DNA of 48,150 nt from Magnetococcales bacterium. GTDB taxonomy: Bacteria > Pseudomonadota > Magnetococcia > Magnetococcales > JADFYX01. Positions 33,052-42,209 of this stretch are shown piece by piece; the stretch's first letter is position 1; every line of letters starts with the position of its first letter. The notes beneath the pieces were generated by a model. The model had not been told where the DNA came from, did not search any database, and saw nothing but the letters and a program-made list of their open reading frames with translations. The translations under genes were made by a program, and so were the position numbers. Location of the stretch: assembly GCA_015232365.1 (NCBI GenBank), contig JADFZU010000019.1:1-48150 (forward strand), read 5' to 3'.

Positions 33052-35196
33052 CTATAGGAATGTGACGGATGGTATCTGGGGGATTTTATAAGCGATCAAC
33101 TCAGAGGCAACCCTAAGACGAAATAGTCCTGGAATTCCAAATAAAAGCTGCTCTTCACCAAATATATTTTCGGCAGTAATACTCTCTAGAACTGAGCTAC
33201 CAACAAACCGCTCAACAGTACCAGAGATGATAAAATAGATTGCAGGATTATCCTCATCCAAGATAATCTCATCACCTTTAAAAAGGGTTAAAGGCTCCAT
33301 TACACGAGCAATACTATTTTGTGTAGCATAAGATATTCCTTCACCAAACAACCATGAGTTATGCATAAAGTCACGCTGCTTCTGAAACTTCTCAAGCAGA
33401 GTAAACATATTGTTATTGGTGATAAAGTCTATGTATAGGTTGCATGGAATACGCAGAGCTTTTACATAACTGACAGCAAGATAGGTTGTGGTCGATTGGC
33501 TGTTATAGATACCGGACATTTCACCAAGAATAGAGCCTGCATAGAGAGTATTTGCCAGCTCATTTAATGGGCTTAACATTTCCACATTACCGCTTAATAC
33601 CAAGTATATATTGTTATTGACCTCACTCTCCTTTAGAATAATCTCTTCCGGGTTAAATGTCTCAACTGGGTTGTTTAACAGGCTTTTTATCTGATAAGGG
33701 GTTGCACCTGGAAAATATTCTGACAGATAGTCATTGGCACATCGCCAAAAATGGTTTTGATAATCTGGGATAAGAGTATCAATAGTTCCAAAAGGTGCTC
33801 CAGAGCCGATCTCTTTTTCACTACGGTTAAGTGGCCTGGCTAAATGACCAAGAATGATTTTTTTTGACTTATCTTCGCAAAAATCACTAGCATTACCGTG
33901 AATAAGCCCACCACCTATATCGATTTTTTTAAGATCAACAGGCTCTAGATAGTTAGTAATGACCCGGTTAAACTCATTTTTGCTAATTCCTGGCAGGTTA
34001 CCATCATCAACAACCATATCGGTTAACACAGATTTAGAAGTCAAATCAGCAAAATGGCCATAACTCCTATACCCTCCCTCCCAGAGAGTTCGGAAAATAA
34101 AAACAGAATTTTCCACCGGATGTGGTGAATGCAGCGGTTTAACCTCTAAGCCTTGGACACTGTTCCAAGTATCGTATTTTAAATCATGAACTTCAAAAAA
34201 ATCGCCAAACTGCTCCTCTTCAAAATTGAGCAGAGCTGCAAGTTTTTTGGTAACCGAAGCACGGACCAATGAAGTGGCAAAATATTTGATTCGTCTATCA
34301 CCACGAATCAAGTTAGCCAACCCAGCAAAATGGTCATCGTGGGAGTGGGTATGAAAAATCCCCTCTATCTCATTTATACCAATACCTAAAGCAACCAAAT
34401 TATTAACAACATTAGGGCCAGCATCTACTAGGTATACACCACCTTGATAGATTATTATTGAGGATAAACTGGGCCGGTTGACATCCCAACCATCGCCAAT
34501 ACCGGAATGAATTACCGAGAAATAGTCCCGGTGCAGATTGTAGTAGTTGAGAGGGTATGGTGATGGATATCTCTCTGCTGGCTTGAGGTTGAGATTGACT
34601 GTTACCGACTCTCCACCATAGGATATTTTAAAAATATTGGTCTCAATGCGACTAATGGTGACTCCATCAACAAGCTCCATATCGTCATGTTCTATAATGC
34701 AGGTGTCGATAAATGTATCGGCTGGTCTAACCTGGCCGCCGGTAAAAAAGAGTTTCATCCGCATCAAATCTTTAGCCCAGCGAGGCGAAACACCTGTGTC
34801 TAGCACCTCACGTTCGGAAACCAGACCATAATTACCCCGGTAGATATAACGAATCTGAGCCTCTAGCTGCTGTCTGCTACCTATCAGCAGTGGTTTTGCT
34901 CCAGTATTATTGGGGTGGCCTGGCAAGAGCATCCCCTGACGGTAGAACATCTGGAAAATGGGGAATTCGGCAAGGTTGGAGAACCCCCCACCTTGCAACA
35001 TTACGTCCGAGAGCAAAATCGCATTGGGCCCGGTCTCATAAGATACTCCAGCTTTTTCTGCTGGAGAGATCAAACCACGTTTCATTACATGTTTAATAAC
35101 ATCACTGGGACAGCCGCACAGCAGTCGAAAATCAACATTGGGAATCTCAACCCACTCAACACCTGGAATGACATTTATCTTTATAATTTTTGACAT
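33052..35196 (-). CDS. Metallo-beta-lactamase-fold protein with two cyclic-nucleotide-binding-like domains
   Basis: A 714-residue soluble protein. Residues 1-230 form an unfamiliar N-terminal region. A metallo-beta-lactamase domain (about 240-470) has the metal motif HTHSHDDH (His284, His286, Asp288, His289) and later His and Asp residues (HSPHP, GHFADL). Two cNMP-type domains follow, about 500-600 and 625-712. The first (GEMSG) lacks the phosphate-binding Arg, while the second (FGEEQLLFG, RLRVAS) retains an Arg. It may therefore bind a nucleotide at one site or none. It is co-directional with a haemerythrin gene 47 bases on. The architecture suggests a ligand-controlled hydrolase or oxidoreductase; the reaction is unknown. 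Confidence 0.85.
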   Translation of the reverse strand: MSKIIKINVIPGVEWVEIPNVDFRLLCGCPSDVIKHVMKRGLISPAEKAGVSYETGPNAILLSDVMLQGGGFSNLAEFPIFQMFYRQGMLLPGHPNNTGAKPLLIGSRQQLEAQIRYIYRGNYGLVSEREVLDTGVSPRWAKDLMRMKLFFTGGQVRPADTFIDTCIIEHDDMELVDGVTISRIETNIFKISYGGESVTVNLNLKPAERYPSPYPLNYYNLHRDYFSVIHSGIGDGWDVNRPSLSSIIIYQGGVYLVDAGPNVVNNLVALGIGINEIEGIFHTHSHDDHFAGLANLIRGDRRIKYFATSLVRASVTKKLAALLNFEEEQFGDFFEVHDLKYDTWNSVQGLEVKPLHSPHPVENSVFIFRTLWEGGYRSYGHFADLTSKSVLTDMVVDDGNLPGISKNEFNRVITNYLEPVDLKKIDIGGGLIHGNASDFCEDKSKKIILGHLARPLNRSEKEIGSGAPFGTIDTLIPDYQNHFWRCANDYLSEYFPGATPYQIKSLLNNPVETFNPEEIILKESEVNNNIYLVLSGNVEMLSPLNELANTLYAGSILGEMSGIYNSQSTTTYLAVSYVKALRIPCNLYIDFITNNNMFTLLEKFQKQRDFMHNSWLFGEGISYATQNSIARVMEPLTLFKGDEIILDEDNPAIYFIISGTVERFVGSSVLESITAENIFGEEQLLFGIPGLFRLRVASELIAYKIPQIPSVTFL

Positions 35197-35475
35197 CTAC
35201 CACTCCTATTCATTCATCTTAACTTGAAAAGCTCGCAACACTTTAACATTTTCTCAATTTTAGACCAACCAGTAGTTAGTAGTATTTATTTTAACCGTAA
35301 AGCGGCTGTTATTTGCAATCATTGTAAGATCAACAACTTGCACCATGTCATACTATCCAGATTCGGCAGTTGTGGATTCAGTGAGAAAAATCTTAGCAAG
35401 CAGTTGTCTAAATCACATTAAATTGTTAGATTAACGAGATTGTGATAATCGAGTGGTCTGAAGGAGAAATACATC

Positions 35476-36051
35476 ATGATGATCAATTCCTACAACGCTT
35501 TCGCACAAAATATTTTAAACAATAGGCCAATATCACAAAGATTTTCACCTACATTAAACAACCCTCTTTTGCACAGCACCCCTGAAGCTGTAACTTTTGA
35601 ACTAATCAATACCCTAAATTCTAAAGATTCAGATAGTTTAAGCCAGTTTGGAAGCGGTTTTGATGATGCAAACTTTACTCAAGCCCAGACAAATAGCAGT
35701 GTCGATACCAACCTCCAAGAGCTACCAAGAGAGCGAGAACCAGAACGAGATACCTATATAGAGCTGCTGTTTATCAACGCTAAGTCATCACTGTTCAACA
35801 TCATCTCTGAAGATGGTTTAACTGAGATGGTAACTCCTGACTCAGATGGCATGTCGTTGTTAACAAAAGCATTTCAGACCCAAGAGCAGTCTGACTTTCA
35901 AAAAATTGCCGCCTATAACCAGAACCTGCTCTATCACACCACCCTATCTCCAGTTCCAGCAACCACAACTGAAAAACAATCAGCATCAGATAAAATATAC
36001 GAACTGCTGGCCCCACTACAAATACCGGAAATGCAATTCGCAACAACATAA
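35476..36051 (+). CDS. Hypothetical protein, largely low-complexity
   Basis: A 191-residue protein starting at an ATGATG pair behind a good AAGGAG ribosome binding site, so it is probably expressed. It is rich in Ser, Thr, Asn and Gln. It has an acidic-basic PREREPERDTY stretch, one more ordered segment (YIELLFINAKSSLFNIISEDG, about residues 94-114), and a Pro/Thr-rich tail. No signal peptide, membrane helix or known family is recognised. It lies 24 bases before cobQ on the same strand and could be co-transcribed, but nothing ties it to cobalamin. Confidence 0.6.
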   Translation: MMINSYNAFAQNILNNRPISQRFSPTLNNPLLHSTPEAVTFELINTLNSKDSDSLSQFGSGFDDANFTQAQTNSSVDTNLQELPREREPERDTYIELLFINAKSSLFNIISEDGLTEMVTPDSDGMSLLTKAFQTQEQSDFQKIAAYNQNLLYHTTLSPVPATTTEKQSASDKIYELLAPLQIPEMQFATT

Positions 36052-36075
36052 TTATCAAGGATTTTCAACTCTCCC

Positions 36076-37536
36076 ATGGGTAGTGCTATCATGATCCAGG
36101 GGACAACATCGGATGCAGGCAAAAGCCTGGTTGTAACTGCCATTTGCCGGGCACTACATCGTCGCAACATTCGGGTTGCCCCTTTTAAACCACAAAATAT
36201 GGCCTTAAACAGTGCAGTTACCGAAGATGGCGGTGAAATTGGTCGTGCCCAGGCGGTTCAAGCCCTGGCCTGCGGCTTAAAGCCCCATACCGATATGAAC
36301 CCGATTCTGCTAAAACCAAACTCAGATAAAGAGGCTCAGGTTATCTTCAGAGGCCACCCGATTACCAATCAAGATGCCATGAGCTACCATGAAAGAAAGC
36401 CTCAACTCCTTGATGCGGTAGCTGAAACGTTTAACAACCTTCTAAATCGCTACGACCATGTTATTGTTGAAGGGGCTGGTAGTCCTGCGGAGATTAATCT
36501 GCGGAAAAATGATATTGCAAACATGGGCTTTGCCGAAAAGGTCGACTGTCCGGTCTTGATTGTTGGTGATATTGACCGAGGTGGGGTATTTGCCCAGTTT
36601 GTTGGCACTCTTGCTCTGCTCTCAGTGTCGGAACAGGAGAGGGTTAAGGGATTTATTATCAATAAATTTCGTGGAGATATTAACCTCCTAAAACCAGGCT
36701 TGCAGTGGTTGGAAAAAAAAACCGGCAAACCAGTACTAGGAGTACTCCACTACCTGCCTGGATTATACCTGGCTTCAGAAGATAGTTTCTTTGATACCAG
36801 CAGACAGCAAAAGAGTGAAATATCTCAACTTAAGGTGGTAATCCCACGACTGCCACGAATCAGCAACCATACCGACCTTGACCCACTGCGCCTACATCCC
36901 CAGGTAGAGCTTATATGGATCAACCATGGTGACGAGATCCCTCCTGCCGACCTTATCATCATTCCTGGCAGCAAAAGTACCCGTGGAGATCTGCACTGGT
37001 TACAAAAACAGGGATGGACCAAGGCGATAGGAAGGCATCTCCGTTATGGGGGAAAGTTGATGGGGATTTGTGGCGGCTTTCAGATGTTGGGCAAGGAGCT
37101 AGACGATAGCAATGGAGTTGAAGGCAAGCCCGGTATCTCCAAAGGGTTTGGAGTTCTGGATATCAACACTAAATTTAATAAAACCAAGCGTCTACTCAAC
37201 ATAGAAGGAGAGTTGAATTTTACAGGCTCCCCTACTGTTGTTGGTTATGAGATCCATATGGGCCAGACTACCGGAGCAGGATTGGATAGGTCAGCTTTAA
37301 GATTGGCAGGAGTGCCACATGGAGCTATTTCCGCCGACAATCAAGTTATCGGACATTACATCCATGGTATATTTGACCACCCGGAAGCCCTTCGCAGCTT
37401 ACTTGATTGGGCTGGGTTGCAAAAAAGCCAAGATCTTGATCTGGAAAATGAGCAGTCTAAAGCTTTTAACCGTTTGGCAGATAGTTTTGAGCAGCAGATT
37501 GATATGGAGTTTATTGATGAGTTACTGGGAATATGA
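36076..37536 (+). CDS. cobQ: Cobyric acid synthase (adenosylcobyrinate amidotransferase)
   Basis: Amidates four side chains of adenosylcobyrinate a,c-diamide, using glutamine and ATP, late in cobalamin synthesis. The N-terminal ATPase-like domain has GTTSDAGKS (9-17) and [11 protein letters not shown]. The C-terminal glutaminase domain has Cys332 in [10 protein letters not shown] and His430 in [11 protein letters not shown]. The 486-residue length is normal. Met1 at 36076 or Met6 at 36091 are both possible starts. No other cobalamin gene or cobalamin riboswitch is seen nearby, so the rest of the pathway must be elsewhere. Its stop abuts the stop of the converging membrane-protein gene. Confidence 0.95.
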   Translation: MGSAIMIQGTTSDAGKSLVVTAICRALHRRNIRVAPFKPQNMALNSAVTEDGGEIGRAQAVQALACGLKPHTDMNPILLKPNSDKEAQVIFRGHPITNQDAMSYHERKPQLLDAVAETFNNLLNRYDHVIVEGAGSPAEINLRKNDIANMGFAEKVDCPVLIVGDIDRGGVFAQFVGTLALLSVSEQERVKGFIINKFRGDINLLKPGLQWLEKKTGKPVLGVLHYLPGLYLASEDSFFDTSRQQKSEISQLKVVIPRLPRISNHTDLDPLRLHPQVELIWINHGDEIPPADLIIIPGSKSTRGDLHWLQKQGWTKAIGRHLRYGGKLMGICGGFQMLGKELDDSNGVEGKPGISKGFGVLDINTKFNKTKRLLNIEGELNFTGSPTVVGYEIHMGQTTGAGLDRSALRLAGVPHGAISADNQVIGHYIHGIFDHPEALRSLLDWAGLQKSQDLDLENEQSKAFNRLADSFEQQIDMEFIDELLGI

Positions 37537-38538
37537 CTAAATGTTAGGGGTCACTATTCTCCAGTTGTAATAGATATAACCTAAAAGCCCCAATATAATC
37601 TCTAACAGATCGTCCATAACCCGCTTGACCAGGGCAAAAGTCATTGCTGTTTGAGCATCTATCCCATGCAGCGATAAAATACCGACCCAGCCCATTTCAA
37701 GAAACCCCAACGAGCCTGGAGTGGGTCCAAAGGCTCCAGTTAAGTATATGAATGGATAAAAGAGCAAAAACTGTAAAAAATTCAGGTCCAGATTTAATGC
37801 CGTAGCCAAAAAAAATGCCTTGCAAACTATCAAATAGTAGATCAAAAGTGAAAAAAACAAAGATTGCTTAAACTTTGCTTGCTTAAAAAAACTTTCAACA
37901 ATCAGCAGATACCCCTTACCATTGAACTTGGATATAATTTTTGGCAAAAGGTGCCGCATAATCCTTTCAACAACTCCAATAACTGCAAAAAAAGCCTCTC
38001 TAAAAAAATCAAACTTATATAAAATTGCCAGAACAGCTACTGGTGGCAGCAAAGTGCAGACAACAGTATTTAAAAGTGGCGGCCCCAATTTTAAATAAGC
38101 GAGAATCGACGAAAGAATACTCAAGCCAACGATAAATATATTCAGTGCATGCTCGGTTAAAGCAATAAAAACCCCTTTCTTGATACTAATTTTATGGATT
38201 ACTTTCAAAGCCAGACTTTTGGTGCTGACGCTGGCTGCAGGTCCCAACATAAAGGAGTTCATTAAATTGCTGAAACTTATGCAACAAAAGAAAAACCCCC
38301 TTTTATAAATCAGGTCAGGCTCAGCAGAAAATACCAACAACTTCCAACGGTGGGAGAGGAGAAAGATAAATGATGCTTGAAAAAAAGCGTAGATGATAAG
38401 GTATGGCGGCGGAATATTTTTGACTGAGATCAGCATCTCAGTATAGGAGATATCCAGAAAGTTGAACAAAATCACAACAATCAGGACCCCCAACAAGAGA
38501 GTCAGGAGCTTTACCGTAAAGCCGCCTATTTTTTCCAC
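37537..38538 (-). CDS. Flippase-like integral membrane protein (LPG_synthase_TM/UPF0104 type)
   Basis: A 333-residue polytopic protein with about eight hydrophobic helices. It fits the lysylphosphatidylglycerol-synthase transmembrane (UPF0104/AglD-like) family. Marker segments are PPYLIIYAFFQASFIFLLSHRW near the start and FGPTPGSLGFLEMGWVGIL near the end, the usual TPGGLG-type motif. Members move or modify lipids in the inner membrane; the substrate here is unknown. Its start overlaps the creA-like stop by 13 bases, so the two are coupled. It converges on cobQ with no gap. Confidence 0.8.
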   Translation of the reverse strand: MEKIGGFTVKLLTLLLGVLIVVILFNFLDISYTEMLISVKNIPPPYLIIYAFFQASFIFLLSHRWKLLVFSAEPDLIYKRGFFFCCISFSNLMNSFMLGPAASVSTKSLALKVIHKISIKKGVFIALTEHALNIFIVGLSILSSILAYLKLGPPLLNTVVCTLLPPVAVLAILYKFDFFREAFFAVIGVVERIMRHLLPKIISKFNGKGYLLIVESFFKQAKFKQSLFFSLLIYYLIVCKAFFLATALNLDLNFLQFLLFYPFIYLTGAFGPTPGSLGFLEMGWVGILSLHGIDAQTAMTFALVKRVMDDLLEIILGLLGYIYYNWRIVTPNI

Positions 38539-38984
38539 GGCATAATCGGCACAGTTGAAATGGAGTTTTTAGGCGAGCCGTCAACAAGTTTATCGCTATA
38601 GACTAGATAGATCAAAGTGTGCCGTTTTTTATCAAAAAACCGCACAACATGCAGAGTTTTGAAGAGTATTGATGTGTTTTTTGAAAAAACCTCATCACCA
38701 TCTTCCAGATCTTTATTAATCCTGATCGGCCCAATCTGACGACAAGCAATTGAGGCGTTGGAAGGGTCTTCAGCTATACCGATGCTCCCTCTTAAACCAC
38801 CCTTTTTTGCCCGGCTTAGGTGGCAAGACACACCGTCAACCTTTGGGTCGTCAAAAGCTTCAATAACAATTTTATCGTTTGACCCTAAAAGTTTAAAAAC
38901 CGTACTGACACTACCTACTACCTCGCCATAAGCAATTGACGGACAAAGCATAAGTATAAAAAGAGTTTTTTTAAGTATTTTCAT
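38526..38984 (-). CDS. creA: CreA-family periplasmic protein
   Basis: A 152-residue protein with a signal peptide (about 1-20, ending SIAYG). The CreA family is recognisable from VGSVSTVFKLLGSNDKIVIEAFDDPKVDGVSCHLSRAK-type sequence near the mature N-terminus, GIAEDPSNASIACRQIGPI, and the closing YLVYSDKLVDGSPKNSIS. Two Cys residues could form a disulphide. The function is unknown; in E. coli it neighbours creBCD, which are absent here. It overlaps the flippase-like gene by 13 bases. Confidence 0.93.
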   Translation of the reverse strand: MKILKKTLFILMLCPSIAYGEVVGSVSTVFKLLGSNDKIVIEAFDDPKVDGVSCHLSRAKKGGLRGSIGIAEDPSNASIACRQIGPIRINKDLEDGDEVFSKNTSILFKTLHVVRFFDKKRHTLIYLVYSDKLVDGSPKNSISTVPIMPWKK

Positions 38985-39002
38985 ATTTGTTCCATTTCAT
39001 AA

Positions 39003-40535
39003 TCAACTTGCTGGAGCTGGAGTGGAAGAGCTTGCCCCACCCTCTCCGCCTCCACCACGGTTACCTCCTCGCCGCCTTCTACGTCTCCGCCGCTTTCCCT
39101 GTCCTGTTTTGCTGGCAGAGCCCCCATCTTTTACCTCTCCGCCTTGAGCAGGATTTTGGGAAGCTTTAGCCTCTGGTTGACTATTCTCGGTTGAACCGGC
39201 CTGTTGAGGCTGCTGGTTCTGTTGTAAACCATCATCACCTCCGCCCTGTCCCTTACTACGTTTACGCCTTCGCCTACGGCTCTTTCTTCTCTGTTGTGAC
39301 TTACTGGTGGATTCTGCGGCTTTATCATCTTGCTCTGCATCGGGTTTATTCGAAGGTTTAGCAGATGTTTTTGCAGATCCATCAGAGGTTTTTTTATTGG
39401 GGGTACTCTGCTTAATTCTACCAACCGGAACCTCTTTAGATGATAACAGATCCTGATCATTAGCACCTTTTATAGGGGTCTCAGGCTTCTCCTTACTTAC
39501 ATCATTCGCAGGTAATGTCTCATAAGTGCCATCCCGACGTTGAAGGGTAACCATTCGAGTTAAAGTATGGACTGATTTGACAGTCGCCTCTTTTCCATCG
39601 GCTGTCCAACAACATTTTCTAACTTTTGGCAGGCCTTTCTTTAACTCGACATAGGTATCATTTTCATAAGCTAAACAGCATAGTAGCCGTCCACACACTC
39701 CAGAAATACCATCTGGATTTAAAGAGAGATCTTGATTTTTTGCCATCCGTACCGAGACCGGGTGGAATTTTTGTAAAAACTGGGAGCAGCACAACTCCTT
39801 ACCACAAGGGCCTATACCACTCAACAGGCGGGTTTCGTCTCGCACCCCTACGTGACGCATCTCAATACGGGTTTTTAGCTTGGTACCAAGCTGACGCACC
39901 AACTCTCTAAAGTCGACCCGGCCTTCAGAGGTAAAATGGAAAAGGATTTTAGAGCTGCTTTGCTGATAGGTAACCTTAGCTAACTTCATGGCTAGTTTTA
40001 GCTCACGGATTGTCTGCCGGCAGACAAGTTTAGCTCTCTTCTCAATCTCACGGTTATTCTCTATGCTCTGAAGATCAGCACTGCTAAGCTTGCGGATAAT
40101 CCTGGTTATCTTGCCTGTGAACAGACGACTAGGATCGATACTCTTATCTGTGGGGTCGGAAGATACATAAACAACACGCCCGATAACCTCACCGCTGCGA
40201 GTTTGTAGAAGCAAAGAGTCATTAGCAGCTAGTTCAGGAAAATTGACTGCAACCCGGTAGACCATAATTGAGTCTGGCAACTTTAGGCCAATTACTCGTT
40301 GTCCACTGGTAACCACTTTTTTACTCTCTTGCTTATCAACAGCTACATCCGCAGGTGAAGCATTGGGCGGCCCATCAGCACCAGCTAAGTCTCTGCTCTC
40401 TTCGGTTATTTTTTCTTTTGATTGGCTGCCGCTATCAACTTGAGAGGCCGCCTCACAACTTTCGTCAACAGATACTGTAGGTTCTGGAGACTCTTCAGAG
40501 TCGTCTTTTACTGAAACATCAGCTAATCTATTCAT
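39003..40535 (-). CDS. PSP1/RicT-type protein with long Arg-rich C-terminal tail
   Basis: A 510-residue protein. Residues 1-75 are acidic and probably disordered. The PSP1 domain (about 80-310) carries the conserved Cys blocks CGKELCCSQFL (244-254) and CGRLLCCLAYE (281-291). In Bacillus RicT (YaaT) these belong to an Fe-S complex that acts with RNase Y in RNA processing. The tail (about 345-510) is low complexity, with two Arg tracts (417-427, 482-489) and Gly-rich RGG-like ends, consistent with RNA binding. The tail is unusual beside the roughly 270-residue family core. It follows holB by 47 bases, a familiar holB-ricT order in several bacterial groups. Confidence 0.85.
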   Translation of the reverse strand: MNRLADVSVKDDSEESPEPTVSVDESCEAASQVDSGSQSKEKITEESRDLAGADGPPNASPADVAVDKQESKKVVTSGQRVIGLKLPDSIMVYRVAVNFPELAANDSLLLQTRSGEVIGRVVYVSSDPTDKSIDPSRLFTGKITRIIRKLSSADLQSIENNREIEKRAKLVCRQTIRELKLAMKLAKVTYQQSSSKILFHFTSEGRVDFRELVRQLGTKLKTRIEMRHVGVRDETRLLSGIGPCGKELCCSQFLQKFHPVSVRMAKNQDLSLNPDGISGVCGRLLCCLAYENDTYVELKKGLPKVRKCCWTADGKEATVKSVHTLTRMVTLQRRDGTYETLPANDVSKEKPETPIKGANDQDLLSSKEVPVGRIKQSTPNKKTSDGSAKTSAKPSNKPDAEQDDKAAESTSKSQQRRKSRRRRRKRSKGQGGGDDGLQQNQQPQQAGSTENSQPEAKASQNPAQGGEVKDGGSASKTGQGKRRRRRRRRGGNRGGGGEGGASSSTPAPAS

Positions 40536-40582
40536 AATTTATTGGTTAAATCTGGAAACTGTAGTTTACCAGAATAATTTCT

Positions 40583-41554
40583 CTAAAATTTGGCTCCACG
40601 TAACCGAGCCAGCTTAATAAAAACCGACTCCAAAACTAAACGCCGATTTAAATTAACCACCATGGCCTGTCTCATTATATCATCGGCCCACTGAACCAAT
40701 GATAGCCAGTTTCTTGTGGACTCCCCCCCACCATCACTCTCTACGCTACCACGAATCTGCTCTTGAAACCATGCTTTGAGAAGTAACAACATCGTTGCAA
40801 AACGTGCTGCTGTACTCCAATACTCGGCAATAGAGCAGGTTCTGCTCAAATTTACACTTCCTATCTCCTCAATATCCCGGAGAAAACGCTGCCTTTCTTC
40901 GCCAAGACCACTCTCACACAAACCAACCGCCTGAGCAACATCTCCACCACTCATAGCTACAGCTTGTTTAATATCCTCACTACTGCTTTTAACAATTTTT
41001 CCAACAATCTCAAACAACTCTTCATCCCTCAGCCCAGAAAACCTGGTTTTGGTACACCGGGAACGAATAGTCGGCAATAACAGGCCAGGACGGGAGCTGT
41101 TTATAATGAGAATTGATTGATCAGGTGGCTCTTCCAAAGTTTTAAGAAGGGCATTTGAAGCACTAATATTCATCTGTGCCCCATCGTCAATAAGAGCTAT
41201 CTTCCACTGTGACTCCATTGGCGTTAATGACAAAAAGGCCGAAAGTTCCCGAATCTGTTCGACTGTAATCCTGGTCTTATCCTCTAACATCTCAACCAAG
41301 GTAAAATCCGGGTGCTGACCACCCTCTATTTTTTTACAACTAGAGCAGACCCCACAACTTTTTGCACTACCTTCTTCCCTATCTTTACAGAGCAGAACCT
41401 GGGCAAACGCCAGAGCAGTTGCTGCTTTGCCAACCCCCTTAGGACCATGAAAAAGGTGGGAGTGTCCCGGTTTTCCAACTTTTATTGCAGCACACATCCC
41501 ACTGATGTTGCTGTCATGACCGATAATGGTCTCAAAGGTTGGGAAAAACGCCAC
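40583..41554 (-). CDS. holB: DNA polymerase III delta' subunit
   Basis: Clamp-loader subunit of 323 residues. The GTG at 41554 is chosen: it gives FFPTFETIIGH, the normal delta' opening, and has GGGAGA eight bases upstream. The longer frame to 41608 would overlap tmk by 77 bases. AAA+ features are HGPKGVGKAATALA (P-loop-like), a four-Cys zinc module (CKDREEGSAKSCGVCSSC), LLKTLEEPP, and the SRC sensor block in TIRSRC. It overlaps the tmk 3' end by 23 bases and precedes the PSP1 gene. Confidence 0.93.
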   Translation of the reverse strand: MAFFPTFETIIGHDSNISGMCAAIKVGKPGHSHLFHGPKGVGKAATALAFAQVLLCKDREEGSAKSCGVCSSCKKIEGGQHPDFTLVEMLEDKTRITVEQIRELSAFLSLTPMESQWKIALIDDGAQMNISASNALLKTLEEPPDQSILIINSSRPGLLLPTIRSRCTKTRFSGLRDEELFEIVGKIVKSSSEDIKQAVAMSGGDVAQAVGLCESGLGEERQRFLRDIEEIGSVNLSRTCSIAEYWSTAARFATMLLLLKAWFQEQIRGSVESDGGGESTRNWLSLVQWADDIMRQAMVVNLNRRLVLESVFIKLARLRGAKF

Positions 41555-42209
41555 TGACGATCTCCCAAATATCTTTTTCAACCATGGCTTCGCTCTGACT
41601 GGCATCAACTAGCTTGATTCGCTCTGGTTCAACCTTGGCTAAGGTTCGGAATCCTTCGTTAACATTTTGATGAAACTCATCTCCTGCCTGCTCAAAACGG
41701 TCCTCTGTTACCCCAGTCAGTCTACTCTTTACACTACGAGGCTGGGTGCGAAGAAGACCGACAGCAGGATCAATATCCAATAGCAACGTCAGGTCTGGAC
41801 GCAGTCCTGAGAGTGCCCACTGGTTTAGCATGATCAGGTGTTCCGTGCTCATCCCCCTGCCGTATCCCTGATACGCAATTGTGCTATCAACAAACCGGTC
41901 ACACAATACCCAACCACCCTGACGTAAAATTGGATAGATCAGCTTCTGGACATGCTCTATGCGTGCTGCCATAACCAGCATCAACTCAGCTTTCGGCTCT
42001 AAACTGTTGGGATCACCAGTAACCAGTAACTCCCGGATCTGTTCAGCAACCTTGGAGCCACCAGGCTCTCTGCTAGTTACCACCTCAACCCCTGCCATGG
42101 ATTGAGAGTCCCGAAGATGTCTAGCCAGGTTTTGAATCTGAGTTGATTTTCCAGACCCCTCACCACCCTCAAAAGTGATGAACTTACCAAATTTGGTCCC
42201 CCTTTCCAT
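41532..42209 (-). CDS. tmk: Thymidylate kinase
   Basis: Phosphorylates dTMP to dTDP. The P-loop is FEGGEGSGKST, the DRF-type site is LCDRFVDSTIAYQGYGRG, and the dTMP-binding TSREPGG is present. The ATG at 42209 is preferred; it shares one base with the mltG stop (TGATG) and has GAGGGTGA upstream. A GTG one codon earlier is the alternative. At 225 residues it is slightly longer than E. coli Tmk. It sits in the mltG-tmk-holB order conserved in many bacteria. Confidence 0.96.
   Translation of the reverse strand: MERGTKFGKFITFEGGEGSGKSTQIQNLARHLRDSQSMAGVEVVTSREPGGSKVAEQIRELLVTGDPNSLEPKAELMLVMAARIEHVQKLIYPILRQGGWVLCDRFVDSTIAYQGYGRGMSTEHLIMLNQWALSGLRPDLTLLLDIDPAVGLLRTQPRSVKSRLTGVTEDRFEQAGDEFHQNVNEGFRTLAKVEPERIKLVDASQSEAMVEKDIWEIVSGVFPNL

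Noticed and set aside
35224-35421. 65-residue frame upstream of the 191-residue hypothetical gene
   Set aside because: No ribosome binding site, unremarkable sequence, and the space is needed for the divergent promoters.
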